From contig JAAEAF010003518.1 in assembly GCA_011037195.1 (NCBI GenBank), positions 184,705 through 248,704 on the forward strand: a DNA stretch of 64,000 bases, written 5' to 3'. Position 1 is the first letter of the stretch; every line of letters begins with the position of its first letter. This document shows positions 52,493 through 63,511 of the stretch, piece after piece. The notes beneath the pieces were generated by a model, which was not told where the DNA came from, ran no database searches, and saw only the letters and a program-made list of their open reading frames with translations. A program made the position numbers and the translations under genes. This DNA comes from Triatoma infestans (Eukaryota; Arthropoda; Insecta; Hemiptera; Reduviidae).

Positions 52493-55135
52493 CAGGCCCG
52501 TGCAACCTGCGGCCCGGGTAACTCTTCCGTGCGGCCCGCGTTATGGTATTGGAGAAAATAAAAAATTAATAATCTAAATAATATTGTGATCACCACTGTT
52601 AAGAGTTTAATTAATATTATATAGAACAGAACATAGAGAGGGTCCTGTCTTAACTTGTTTTTAAAAGAGAGTTGATCACTTGGTGATCGACAAGTCTGTA
52701 CGAGCCTGGACATGTTTGTGCAACTCTGTTTATGTTTGTGCTTGGTATAAAAAAAACTACATAATAAGGGCATGATTTTTATTTAATAGTCAGTTCATTA
52801 TAGTATTTTCATGTCGCGCCAACTCATCATAGAATCTTATTTTTAAAGTTTTTGACATTTTGTTGTTTGATTTTCGTTAATTTTTTTCAAAGTAATGGTG
52901 AAGTGAATATTTGGTTTAGTTTTTATTTGTGACTGTATTTAGTGCCTATGTGCGCTGTATTTACAAGCTAAGTAAAAATATTTATTTTTATTTTTTTTTA
53001 CTTAAAAAAAAAAAATCAAAGTTACCTAATAATTAAATAAAATGACGGGTAAGAAAAGAAAAATAACTGAAGAAAACCGAGAGTTTAATAATTCATGGAC
53101 TGATAAATATTTTTTTGTTTTGCATGAAAAAAAACAGTATGCAATATTTGTTTGGAGAGCGTCGCCGTTTTGAAAGAGGCGGCATTTCATATCCAAACAT
53201 GCTAACAAATTTGACAAATATACTGGTTAGCTAAGAAACGATAAAATAATTAAGTTAAAAGCGGCTTGACGGGGCAACAAAACTTATTTAAAAATGTTAA
53301 TAAGGAGCAAGAAACTGCAACAATAGCAAGTTATGAAATTTGTTACATTTTAGCGAAACATATGAAACCATTTTCTGATGGCAGTCTATTAAAGGAATGC
53401 ATTGAGGCGGCAGTAAATGCTATTTGCCCTGAGAAGAACAAACATTTTCGTAATATTAGTTTATCCAGATTTACTGTGCCAAGACGGATAGACGAAATGG
53501 CAGAAAATGTTATGAAGTCTCTTGAAGATAGGGCTAATAACTTTGAATCATATTCTCTGTGTCTTGATGAATCTACAGATTTGTCTGATTCTGCTCAACT
53601 GGCAATTTTTATTCGTGGCGCAGACTCAAGATTAAATATTACTGAAGAATTGCTAGATTTAGTAAGTATGAAAGGAACGACAACAGCTGAAGATCTCTGT
53701 TGTGCATTGGAAAATTCCAATCTCAAGGTTATGCGGAATTGCAACTGACGGTGCTCCATCCATGAGGGGAAAGCGTTCAGAATTAACAGCTGTTTTAACA
53801 GAAAATTAAAAACAGAATTTTCTGTAGAGTTATGTATTTACATGCCACTGTGTCATTCATATTGAAAATCTATGTGCGAAAACAATTAAATTTCCAAACG
53901 TAATGCAGACAGTGATTTCAACTGTTAATTTTATTAGGTCAAAAGCACTTAATCATCGACAATTTAAAGAGTTTTTAGAAGATTTAGATACACAATATGG
54001 TGATGTAATCTACTTTTCTGAAGTTAGATGGTTAACTAGAGCGAAAGTACTAAAGAGATTTTTAGACATATTGCCAGAAGTGAAGCTGTTTATGGATATC
54101 AAGGATAAGCACGTGCCACAATTAAATGAGGATAATTGGATGCAAGATCTTGCATTTTTGGTAGATATTAACTCCCACAACAGATCTTAACGTAAAAATG
54201 CAAGGAAAAAATATGTTGATTAACGAGTTTTTGACGCTTATTAAGGCATTTATAGCAAAACTTTCTTTTCGGAGGAAACAGATTAAAGATAATAATCTCA
54301 TAAATTTTCCAAATTTGTTGGCTAGATCTAATTCAGTTCCCAAAAAATATGAGGATGTCTTAGAAACTTTATCTTCGGAATTTGAAGAAAGGTTTTCGGA
54401 TTTCTTATCTCAAGCAGAACAAATAAGAATTTTTACTTCCCCGTTTGCAGTAGAAATTGAAACATTACCTGAGGAACTTCAAATGGAGATAACTGTTCTT
54501 CAATCAAATTCAGATTTAAAAGATGCCTTCAAAGAAAATTCAGTTATAGAATTTTACAAGAAATATGTTTCAGAAAATAATTATCCGCGTGCCGCATATT
54601 GTCATTGTTTGCACACATGTATGTGAACAATTATTTTCCCTTATGAAATTAACTAAGACCAAAAATAGAACAAGCCTGATCTTTTTAAAAATTGATGATC
54701 ATCTTAAAAATTCTTTGATATTAGCTTCTACAAACATTCAACTATATGTTCCAAAAATGATTGCCCAACATCAATGTCAAAAATCGCATTAATGTATCTA
54801 ACTACTGTTTAAAAAATTGGTATTTTATAAATCATACACTTAATAGACATTTATTTTCCTAGCTTGTATTGTTAAATTTGCATTTTACGATTAATTTTTT
54901 GAGCAATGTTTTTTTTATTTCATGATATAATCCTTATCTTTAAAATTGAGAAGTTTATATTTGTAAGAAACACCATATTCTTGCTGATTTAAGTAAAAAA
55001 GGATAGTGTTAAATCACTTAAATCTAAACCGAAAAATGTAATTAGGATTGGGTAAATATTTCACACTTTGTGCGGCCCGCCGGAAGTTCATCAATCTCTG
55101 AAATGACATTAACATTAAAAGGTTGCACGGGCCTG
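52493..55135 (+). mobile_element. hAT transposon inserted in integrase
   Basis: Terminal inverted repeats CAGGCCCGTGCAACCT / AGGTTGCACGGGCCTG (16 bp, perfect), 8-bp target duplication with one difference, 2643 bp total. It encodes a broken transposase in the same orientation as the host element. Subterminal GC-rich patches (GCGGCCCG) near both ends contrast with the AT-rich interior. Confidence 0.92.
53042..54790 (+). pseudogene. hAT transposase with BED-type zinc finger
   Basis: The start at 53042 reads MTGKKRKITEENREF and then, in a shifted frame, a CNICLESVAVLKEA-like BED finger start. KEQETATIASYEICYILAKH (53294 on), RRIDEMAENV, and LCLDESTDLSDSAQLAIFIR (about 53561-53620, first catalytic D) follow. 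Then come a KALNHRQFKEFLEDLD and VIYFSEVRWLTRAKVLKRFL segment (about 54007-54065), and a C-terminal dimerisation part ending YICEQ/LFSLMKLTKTKNRT (about 54625-54675). It is close to ZBED5/GTF2IRD2-type hAT transposases. At least four frameshifts or stops are present (53220, 53745, 54190, 54620). Confidence 0.85.
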
Positions 55136-55143
55136 TTCTAGAC
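55136..55143. repeat. hAT target-site duplication, right
   Basis: TTCTAGAC, see 52485-52492. Confidence 0.8.
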
Positions 55144-55880
55144 CATTCGAAAAACTCCAAGGAGACATATTGCATTTCGACGGAAAGCAAATGTTCACTG
55201 TAATAGACTGCTTCCAAGAAAACTGTATGGGTATCTAATCAAAACATCCTACGCAAATGAAATCATTAATTCGACAAGCCAAAACTATCTCAGCATATTC
55301 CCTTGCCCCAAAATTATCAATTTGACAATGGTACGGAATTTAAAAACGGATTAGTGGAAAATTTCTTAAAGTATAATAACATAGAAACACATTTCACTAC
55401 CCCAACCACTCAGAATCTAACGGACTGATAAGCCGAGCACACTCAACCCTCATAGAAATCATGAACATTGTAAACCGGCAAAAAGATTGCCCCATATACA
55501 AAACTTTAAAATTAGCTTTAATCGCCTACAACAATTCAATAAGCTCCAACTGACTATGAAACCCAACGAAATTACCTTCGGGATACAGCCCAATACTTAC
55601 GCAGAAGACTTAATTTTGGAACAAAGAGTTAAAGAATACCACGATAATAGGGAATATCTCGCGTAATAAAAGAAAAAATTGACAAAGAAAAAGAGACCCG
55701 TACAAACAAACTAAACCAAACTAGGGAAAATGTCGAAATACCCGAGGGAGAAATATTTATTCGAGATAAACAGTATGGAAAAGCCAAATCCAAATTTAAA
55801 AAAGGAAATTATTCTAGGGGAACAGAATTAGCCACAGTACAAAGAAAATCTTTTAAAATACATCCTAAACCTACTAAAAC
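55144..55880 (+). pseudogene. Integrase core and C-terminus, after hAT
   Basis: QFDNGTEFKNGLVENFLKYN (about 55318-55377) is the second catalytic D region (DNG-x-EF). IETHFTTPTT and AHSTLIEI-like text follow near 55430-55460 (catalytic E region). Then comes a lysine/glutamate-rich C-terminal stretch with EKIDKEKETRTNKLNQ (about 55674). Many stops. Confidence 0.75.
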
Positions 55881-55889
55881 GACCTAGAA

Positions 55890-56680
55890 AATACACAAAC
55901 TTAACACATGGGCCGGGTATAGTCCCTATAACACTTCCTAGAACTTTTATCATAGAGAAATACTACACCTTTGTACATGTTGCTAACATAGAATTATGAG
56001 ACATAGAATTAGATAAAGCCTTTAATATTATCAGTGCAACACACGAGATTAGCAAGACAAGCCAAACAAAATCACTATTTAAATACTATGATTATCTGCG
56101 AAACAAACTAAACCACTTAATCATTAATAAGCATAAAAACAGAATAAGACGCGGCCTTATCCACGGCCTGGACAAAGCTATCTCTATAATTATTATAGGA
56201 AACAAAATCAATGACATGGAGACACAATCAATGACAGAAGTAATACCATTCACTCTAGTATCTTAGCCTACGAAGACCTCGAACCGGCAATATGGACGCG
56301 GACGATAAAGAACATTATGATAAGCTAATAGAAACTCTTGAAAATTTCACATCATCTCGAAAACAATGTAAAAAACCAAATGGCATTAAATAAAAAATTA
56401 ATAGAGGAATTTAATCACGATATTTCAGTTATTCAAGCAAATAACAACCAAGTTGAAAGTTCAAGCAATTACCCAACTTGAAATTAATCAACAGTATTAT
56501 TCCCTACTTCTTAGTTTAATTATTATAGGAAACAAAATCAATGACATGGAGAATTCTATTGAGTTTTGTAGAAGTAATACCATTCACTCTAGTATCTTAG
56601 CCTACGAAGACCTCGAATCCTTGCAGAAGAAATATAATGTAACGTTCATAAGTACAAAATCTGAAGCACTCTGGTAATTA
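55890..56680 (+). pseudogene. Env-like region, N-terminal part, with an internal duplication
   Basis: The frame contains RNKLNHLIIN and, at about 56136-56165, a basic cleavage-like site (RIRRGLIHGL) as in errantivirus/baculovirus-F-like envelope proteins. A roughly 100-bp segment (56186-56285) is repeated at 56518-56618 with changes. Stops and frameshifts throughout. Described only; not restored. Confidence 0.6.
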
Positions 56681-56682
56681 AG

Positions 56683-57511
56683 TAAATTACATTGTTCAAT
56701 TAGAAATAAAAACATTTATTACTTCATTAAAGTTCCATTACAAAGTTATCCTCTCCAACCATATTTTCCTCTCTCATACCCAATAGAGAAAGATGATCAC
56801 ATTGCAACAGTTCAAGTATATCCCCCCTTAATATTAAACATTAATATCGAATTATTTATGTGAAGCCAGATGTGAAGAAATTAAAGACTCATTTGATTGT
56901 TATAAAAAAACCAAGGTTAATGAAAAATGCATATCTCAAATTATAACAAATGCTAATCTTTCAGAATGTATTTCTCATAAATCCTTTATTAAATTATACC
57001 TCTTGTAGACTATTATCTTGCATTTAGATCTAACAAAATTGTAGTAAATAATAAGAATAATAATGATACAGTATTTCTCACTAATACGAGCTTAATTAAA
57101 ATCAGTAATGATGACTTATATTAAATAATGTCATCCCTATGTATAAAGACTCTAAAGCTGTAATAAGAAATATGCCGGTACGAACTTATAGAAATTTAAA
57201 TATAACATTTGAAAACCTACACAAGTTAAATAGAAGAATGGAGCCATTTGAATATTTGGAAGATACCCCCAGTTACACAAATCGCATATATTACATTATT
57301 ATTCTAATGATGCTCCTATTAGTTATAGCTATTGCGTTAAGCGGATACTGCGCCTACTTCTGAAGAAACGAAGGGAGCAGCAATCTACAGAAGAGACTCG
57401 GAGCAACCATCACCACCAGAACCTCATGAACGATCATCAAAAAGCCTGCATCTTGGACTTCCAATATTCCCATGTTGATCCTCGCAAGAGCTCCGAACTC
57501 GAGGAGGGAGG
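56683..57511 (+). pseudogene. Env-like C-terminal region, second copy, with purine tract
   Basis: Parallel to 47380-48211 and carries the same membrane segment (57290-57345) and the AGGAGGGAGG tract just before LTR3. Differs by short indels; the frame ends at 57361. Confidence 0.7.
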
Positions 57512-57696
57512 AGTTACGGCACTATCTCGTCTAATCCAGCTCTACTTAGTCAGCACATCTCACTTTATTATATATATATACGCCTCTCTCATTAATTAAG
57601 TCAGTTGTAAGTTTCAATCTGTGTAGAAGTGCACTTAGCTTGGTTTGTAAATAAAGTCTTTTTAAAAAGGTATTTAAGTGAGTGTTTCACATAACT
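57512..57696 (+). repeat. LTR3
   Basis: 185 bp, AGTTACGGCACTATCTCGTC...CACATAACT. It has a longer (TA)n at its TATA region than LTR1/2 and an extra GAA near 57627. Confidence 0.85.
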
Positions 57697-57700
57697 CCCA
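57697..57700. repeat. Target-site duplication CCCA, right
   Basis: Matches 47147-47150. Confidence 0.7.
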
Positions 57701-58115
57701 TTAAATTCACTTTGACTGAATTCTTCAAGATTTAGAGAAATGTTTCAAATAAAAGTCATAGATTTACATATACCTAGTATAAGCAGAATTGTTAAATAAA
57801 ATTAAAGTTGGAGCCATTTTCGAATCATTCTGTAAAGAGATACTTCCGTTTGGGGAATTTTGACAGATAACTTCCTGTCGGTTTCGTAGGGCTGTACCGA
57901 AAAGGGAATGTCCACTTAAAACGATTTTGCATTTTTTAAGCTATGCGGTTCACATACAGACTCAGAAACATACCCTTAAAGCAACAAACACAAACACACA
58001 TATAAACCACCATTTTTTTTAAAAACTTTTCTTCTTTTTCAGGGAAGCTCAAAATTATATTTCCAGTTTTGAAAATTTGACACTTACGCAATATTTGCTC
58101 TTATAGCAAGTAGTA
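57701..58115 (+). repeat. R700 repeat, forward, right half
   Basis: Continuation of the copy at 46735: AGAGAAATGTTTCAAATAAAAGTC, TTGGAGCCATTTTCGAA, GAGATACTTCCGTTTGGGG, GACAGATAACTTCCTGTCGG, AAGCTATGCGGTTCACATACA, ending CACTTACGCAATATTTGCTCTTA. Confidence 0.75.
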
Positions 58116-58194
58116 AGACAATATAACAGTCACGTTGATGCAAATTAATCAACAATTTGATAGCAGAACAAATTACACAATAAGATTATTGCTG

Positions 58195-58410
58195 AAAAAC
58201 ACTTAAGTTTCCAAGTTGAGACCGTATCAGTATTCAGCCAGAAACTAATGTATTGCCCATATTGCAATCTGCTTCTTCAGGGTCGTATCATCTTGAAGAA
58301 ATGGCACACCGATCCATTATCATTCAATTGACACGACCCTGAAGAAGCTCATTGCAATATGGGCGAAACAACCTGACGCAGTCTCAACCTGGATACTTAA
58401 ATATTGTTCA
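58195..58410. mobile_element. Inverted pair of hammerhead-like/Penelope-related units (family d)
   Basis: The left half (58198-58296) is the reverse complement of the right half (58326-58405). Shared text: ACGACCCTGAAGAAGC, ATTGCAATATGGGC, GTCTCAAC-TGGA. The right half shows CTGAAGA, a GCTC...GGGC stem and GAAAC, without the palindromic stem III. It has the same head-to-head layout as 19440-19735. Confidence 0.6.
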
Positions 58411-58479
58411 TAACAATGGCCACGGAAGCCCAATAGAGTATTTTCAACTCTTTTGGAAAACTGATCTCTATTCTAACCA

Positions 58480-59500
58480 TATTTTTCGTTATTCTCCAAA
58501 GAAAATAGCCAAAGAAAATAATAGAAAACTTTGAAAAAATTTGGTAGCTGATGAAGACGTTCTCCAAAACACCGTCAACAATTTTCTTTAAACTAAGTAT
58601 ATCGTCTACACATACAATGAGTTGACAACTTTTATTTGAAACGTTTTTCTCTGGAAAAATTCAAAATCAAAGAAAAATTTTTGTGAGAGGGGCGGGGTTA
58701 TGTTTTCCTCTAAACTTGTAATAGCCAGCAGAGAGAGCCACCAATATAATGGAGTTGTTGAGAAGAGAAATTAGGTTTGATTGAATGAACGAGATATGAA
58801 GACACTGTTATAATGTAGCTATAAGTTTACACTAACTGCACTGGACTTTGTAATGAAACTGATAGAATATAAAAGGTGTGGGAGTAGAGATATGACACGA
58901 TGCGATGTATGGTTGAATCTGATAGATATCCTCTAGATAGATTCTCACTGGCTTATACACACAGGTTCTCCCACTCTAGCCTGCCTAAGTCAGAGAGTAG
59001 TCTCTATTCACCAGAGAAAGCCTCTCTTCTCTCTGCTGGCAATAACACAAAACTCCTACTTTAGTTTATTATACAATTCTATCATCTATATAATATTAAT
59101 TAGAATTAAATATATTGTCCAAATTCTGGGTTTGAAGAAAATCGGTTGACCGGAATTACGTTTTTACTGAAGTTATTTCTTCAGTTTTCTACTAATTAAT
59201 CCATAAAAAAAAACACCGACGGATTTCATTAAATTTGTGACATTAACTATGAATACAAAGACCTATCACTTTTGTACACTACTTTTTTTCCGTAAACGTT
59301 CATTTAGAGAAGTTTTAGTGGAGGGGGAAGGTAATGGTTTCCTGAAAACAAGTCCATTTTAATAAGTTTAGATTCTCCAATTGATATAAAATTGAAGAGA
59401 AGAAAATATTTCGTGAAAATTATTTCATTTGAAGAAAATTTGTCAATTAAATCTTGTAAACTGCAGTAAGAGAAAGTCGTGTGAGTGTTTCACACCAGTT
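58480..59500 (-). repeat. R700 repeat, reverse, interrupted by a MITE
   Basis: Reverse blocks ACACCGTCAACAATTTTCTTTAAAC, TTTTATTTGAAACGTTTTTCTCTGG and GTTATGTTTTCCTCTAAAC up to 58720. It resumes after 59041 with TTAGTTTATTATACAATTCTATC and GAAGAAAATCGGTTGACCGG, ending GTAAGAGAAAGTCGTGTGAGTGTTTCACACCAG (59466-59498). Confidence 0.75.
58724..59040. mobile_element. 317-bp MITE
   Basis: Terminal inverted repeats GCCAGCAGAGAGA / TCTCTCTGCTGGC (13 bp, perfect). AATA flanks both sides (58720-58723 and 59041-59044) as a possible 4-bp target duplication. The interior has no open frame and interrupts R700. The superfamily is not recognised. Confidence 0.7.
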
Positions 59501-60060
59501 TTGTTCGTACTAAGATCGTCTCACGACACGCATTTCCGGTGAAAAATCAATTACGTAAATTTTGTCTTTTCTCAATACTTTCTCTTACATGCAGGAAGAG
59601 CAAATCAAAATATTATTAACAAAGTGTTGCTGATTCTATAACATTGCTCCGCTTAATCCATAAAAGAATATGGAAAATATTAATACATAGTCTGACCTTC
59701 AAATCCGCAACTAAGATAATATATTAATATGAGGAAGCTCATAGTATATTGTTTCAAATTACAATATTTTATTGTAATATTACTAGTTGCACGCACATCT
59801 TGTACTTTATATAATAAATAAGTGGGACAATTACCTTCATCCTCTAATGTTATAAAGATTAATTTTTTTACTCATTACAAATTTATAGTTAAGTTATTTT
59901 TGTCATTTTCAGAATTCAGCTAGCAAAGATAATTTAGAATTTTTATGATTCAGCCTTTATAATTTGGTTTTAAACCTTAATAATAAACCTAAATAAGTCC
60001 CTCTAATGTGTTTTTGTATAAGAATCCATCTGACTTTTATTTGACTTTAACTTAAAAAAA
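59501..60060. other. R700 end fragment, then AT-rich non-coding
   Basis: 59525-59590 has CATTTCCGGTGAAAAATCAAT and AATACTTTCTCTTAC of the family. The rest shows nothing. Confidence 0.45.
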
Positions 60061-60765
60061 AAAAAACTGGTGGGGAAACACTCACACAACTTTCTCTTAC
60101 TCCTGTTCTTAAAAATATAATTGACAAATGTTATAGTTTGTTAGACCAAATAACGAAATTTATCGAAAACTGAAAAAACTGTTCAGTAAAAGCGCATTTC
60201 CGGCTTACTAATTTTCTTAAAATTTGGAATTTTGGCTATCTATTTATTTCTAATTTATTTTGTTTGGATAATAGAATTGTAAAATGAACTATGATACCAC
60301 TTTAGAGGAAGCTGTAACCCCAACCCTCCCCTAAAAGTGCCCTTAAATGAATTTCCCCAGAGAAATTTTTTAGATAAAAGACATAGATCTTTGCATGTTT
60401 AGCTTATATATGAAGTTTCAAGAGAACTTGTCGGAGCCATTTATGAGAAAATCGCAAAAACGTAAAAAAAAAAAAGTAATGTGGTACTTCCGGTTGAGGA
60501 TTTTGACAGATGACCCACTGTCGAATCTCATGGTGATAACTAAACGGAATATCAAGTTTGAACTTTCTACGATTTTTCGTTTTTGAGCTATGCTGTTCAC
60601 ATACATATATATACACACACACACACACACAGACCATTTGCTAAAAAAAACCACTTTTTTGGACTCAGGGGACCTCAAAACAGATATTTCCAGTGAAAAC
60701 TCAATATCGAAAATTTGACACGATTACAATACTACCTCTTACTAGGAGTAAGAGACAGTAAAAAC
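60061..60765 (+). repeat. R700 repeat, forward, full copy
   Basis: CTGGTGGGGAAACACTCACAC, ACTTTCTCTTACTCC at the start and GGAGTAAGAGACAGT at the end. Two CACTTCC-type modules, TGGTGATAACTAAACGGAAT, GAGCTATGCTGTTCACATACA and a short (CA)n (60613-60632). Confidence 0.85.
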
Positions 60766-61900
60766 TATTAAATGCGAGATATAATTCGCTAAAAATTGAG
60801 CCGTTTATCGGTGGGTACTAATTATACGAGGCATGCAAATAGGTTTATCATAAAAAAAATATGTAAAATACGAGTATCTCTTGAAGATGGCAAAATTAAA
60901 TACCACTTTCTATCTATCTAAATAATAAGCATAGTTCTAACTGACGAAATTTTCTTCACACTTAATTACTTTTTTCAGAATGTTAAGTTGCGTTCGCACT
61001 TATACTTGTAAGGGATTGATATGAACTCCTTAATAAAATGGACTTACTGAGGGAACCTGATCGGCCCCCATTCTCTCATAATTTTCTCGAAAAAAAGAGA
61101 TAACCAAAAGTGATACATATATGTATATGTTTGTGATTAATATAACTAGAAAACTTGTTGATGTAATCGAAAAAATAAACACCGACACCTAAATCAAATA
61201 GTTTTTAAATCTGTACACACCAACCAAACAACCTTCCTATGTTTGTACATAATATGTTAATAATGTATGCAAGTTGAGAATGTAAAAAAAAAAAAAAAAA
61301 ATGAATGAATGAAAATGTAAATGTTTGGAATGTACGGTATACATAAAGGTCGCATAGCATACTTATATAATTTTTCAATGTTATATTTAACATCGTTCAG
61401 ACTTGTTATATTTACGCCGGTAAAGAACCGTATATAAGTTTATATATGCGTGCGTGAAAGGGGTTATGTGAAACGTAAAATGTGGAATGTATAGTAGTAC
61501 AATACATGATTATCCAATAACATGCTTATATAGTTTATTTGTTCAACAATATATTTATTTATTTATACTTTCTTATAAATTATTCTGTTCGTAATTTATC
61601 ATTTCTTTTAATTAATTATCCCAGAGTAGTCCACGGCTGACACAGTTTCTTTCGCTTTGTTCTACACTGAAAGAACAATTAAAAAAAAAATAGTAAGATA
61701 GTCTGCGTCATTAATTATCAAAGTAAATATCCTTCAAAAACGTAATTTAAGTTATACACCTCCACTTGTTGGATGTTTCCATTTTAAAAAATGGAACAAT
61801 GTGCAACAGCCTTTTAAAAAGCGAAAAACAACATATGTTTACCCAAACAACCCCCTCTCTTAACATAGTTATGTTCTAACAAAAACACTTTTAAAAAAAA
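60766..61900. other. AT-rich non-coding, no gene seen
   Basis: A 17-base A-run at 61286-61302 and a repeated ATGAATGAATGAA. No gene or element recognised. Confidence 0.45.
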
Positions 61901-61904
61901 CAGT

Positions 61905-62050
61905 GTATCAACTAAATTTACTTTGTGCAAATCTATATTATCATACTGTTTAGACAAAAACATCCTGATGATGAGCGAACTAACGCCCGAAACCGATCGA
62001 TGACCGCAAAAAAAAGAAGTAGGCTATCACGGAAAATATCTCTGATGTGA
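61905..62050 (+). mobile_element. Penelope-related unit (family c)
   Basis: ACTTTGTGCAAATCTATATTATC to ACGGAAAATATCTCTGATG. The hammerhead-like core is CTGATGA (61964-61970), the canonical text, with a 3-bp stem II (GCG/CGC) and GAAA. Stem III is mutated to ACCGAT, but CATC/GATG (stem I) is intact. Confidence 0.6.
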
Positions 62051-62104
62051 AAAAACAAACATTCAATAAAGTCTGATTAAGCGTATTTTCTTAAAAGTAC
62101 ATTG

Positions 62105-62400
62105 TTACTTTCTCTTACTCCAAGGAAGAGGAAATATTAATCGTGTCAAATTTTCGATATCGAGTTTTCACTGGAAATACATGTTTTGAGGTGCCTTGAA
62201 TCCAAAAAAGTGATTTTTAGGAAATGTTCTGTGCTGTGCATATGTGAACAGAATAACTCAAATAATATACAATGAAGTATCAGGGATATTTTCATTGGTT
62301 AATTCTTCATTGGTTAATTCCGTTTTTTTACAATCTCCTTTCTCTTACTGTTAGAGAGAGGAAGTATTGCGATCGTGTCTAATTTTCGATATGGGAAACG
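62105..62400 (-). repeat. R700 repeat termini, reverse orientation, two fragments
   Basis: 62108-62283 has CTTTCTCTTACTCC, GTGTCAAATTTTCGATATCG and AGTTTTCACTGGAAATA. 62336-62400 repeats TTTCTCTTACTGTTAGAGAG and CGATCGTGTCTAATTTTCGAT. 62285-62400 is nearly the same as 63512-63600, including ATTGGTTAATTCCG outside the repeat. Confidence 0.65.
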
Positions 62401-62560
62401 CACCGAGTGTATTAACTAAATTTGCTCTGTGCAAGACTATGTTATCACACTTCTTTGTGACAAAAGCATCCTATTGATGGGCGAACGACCGAAACCGGTC
62501 AATGACCACAAAAAAAAGCAAGCTATCACGGAAAATATCTCTGATGCTTTCCAGCTCTTC
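62400..62560 (+). mobile_element. Penelope-related unit (family c), degenerate
   Basis: AACTAAATTTGCTCTGTGCAAGACT to CACGGAAAATATCTCTGATG. The core is CTATTGA, so no catalytic core remains; GAAACCGGTC is intact. After CTCTGATG it continues CTTTCCAGCTCT-CGGAACCAAC, which is also found next to the palindrome at 19440. Confidence 0.55.
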
Positions 62561-63510
62561 GGAACCAACGACAACAACTACAGTGAAGTATGCTTCTTAT
62601 CCGCCTCCATCCACGACGCCTGATCTTAGTTGGACTTTAAAATAAAGCATGCAGGAAAAAATTGGCGTTACTTTTACTATAATTACCATTCCTACTCTGA
62701 CGGAGGAGTTAAGGATAGTTGAAAGTGCTGCAACCGTTCAAGTGTAAAAAAAATAAAAATTTAGGATTAACTGTGAGAATTGCAGTAGAAGAATGTCTTG
62801 TGTTAAATTGCAGATTTGTTTTTTAATCTTTATCACCGTTGAGAATAGTCATATCGAAGAAGTACTAGAACAACAATTATTGTATTTTTTAATCTACAAT
62901 TTAAGGCATATACACTTCCTTAATTCGGATTGTACTGATCATATTCTATGCAGAAATTTAATTGCAGTCTCCCATCAGCTGCCCTTTCCAGTAAGAATAC
63001 TAAAGCGATGATAGCCTTATATCATCCCAATTATGTAGTACTTATACACTATATTATACCGAATTATATCTAGTCGTTTCTGGGTAGTACTACTCCTCAC
63101 AGGTAGAAAGAAAAAAGTTTTATAAAGTTCCTTGTTCTTCATCAAAAGATATGAAAAAAGGTACCAAAAAAAAAAAAGTTAAAAATAACTAAAAAACTAG
63201 TATCGACAAAATAGATAAAAAAACAACTTCCTTTTAAAGAACCTAGAGAAAGTAAACAGTGTATGTGTCCCTGAAGTAATGGTATTTTCTACTAACACAC
63301 GAGGAACGCTAAATATTTCTTATATATTCTTCTTTTTTTTTAAAAAAAAGTGTTTATTAATCTACACAACAAATGTAGCAAAGCTATGCCACCGCGGGTT
63401 GATGATAGATATCACTTCAGACGCATGTCTTCTTAATTATCGCTTTCGCGATATCGTTGTTGATGACCAATGGGAGTGTCATCTTCGAAAACTATGATGT
63501 CCGCAATAAC
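62561..63510. other. Non-coding, no gene seen
   Basis: AT-rich; open frames (for example 62793-63011) show no family features. Confidence 0.4.
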
Positions 63511-63511
63511 C

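Larger units (their letters stand above)
47151..57696 (+). mobile_element. Gypsy/errantivirus-like LTR retrotransposon with three LTRs
   Basis: Order: LTR1 (47151-47315), a short internal part with only the primer site and env end (47316-48211), LTR2 (48212-48389), a full internal part with gag, pol and env relics (48390-57511), LTR3 (57512-57696). LTRs start AGTTAC (ACTTAC in LTR2) and end ATAACT. Each of LTR2 and LTR3 is preceded by the same purine tract. The CCCA duplication flanks only the outermost LTRs. The pol order PR-RT-RNaseH-IN and a third env-like region place it near the errantiviruses (Metaviridae). All frames carry lesions; a hAT element sits in the integrase region. Confidence 0.88.
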
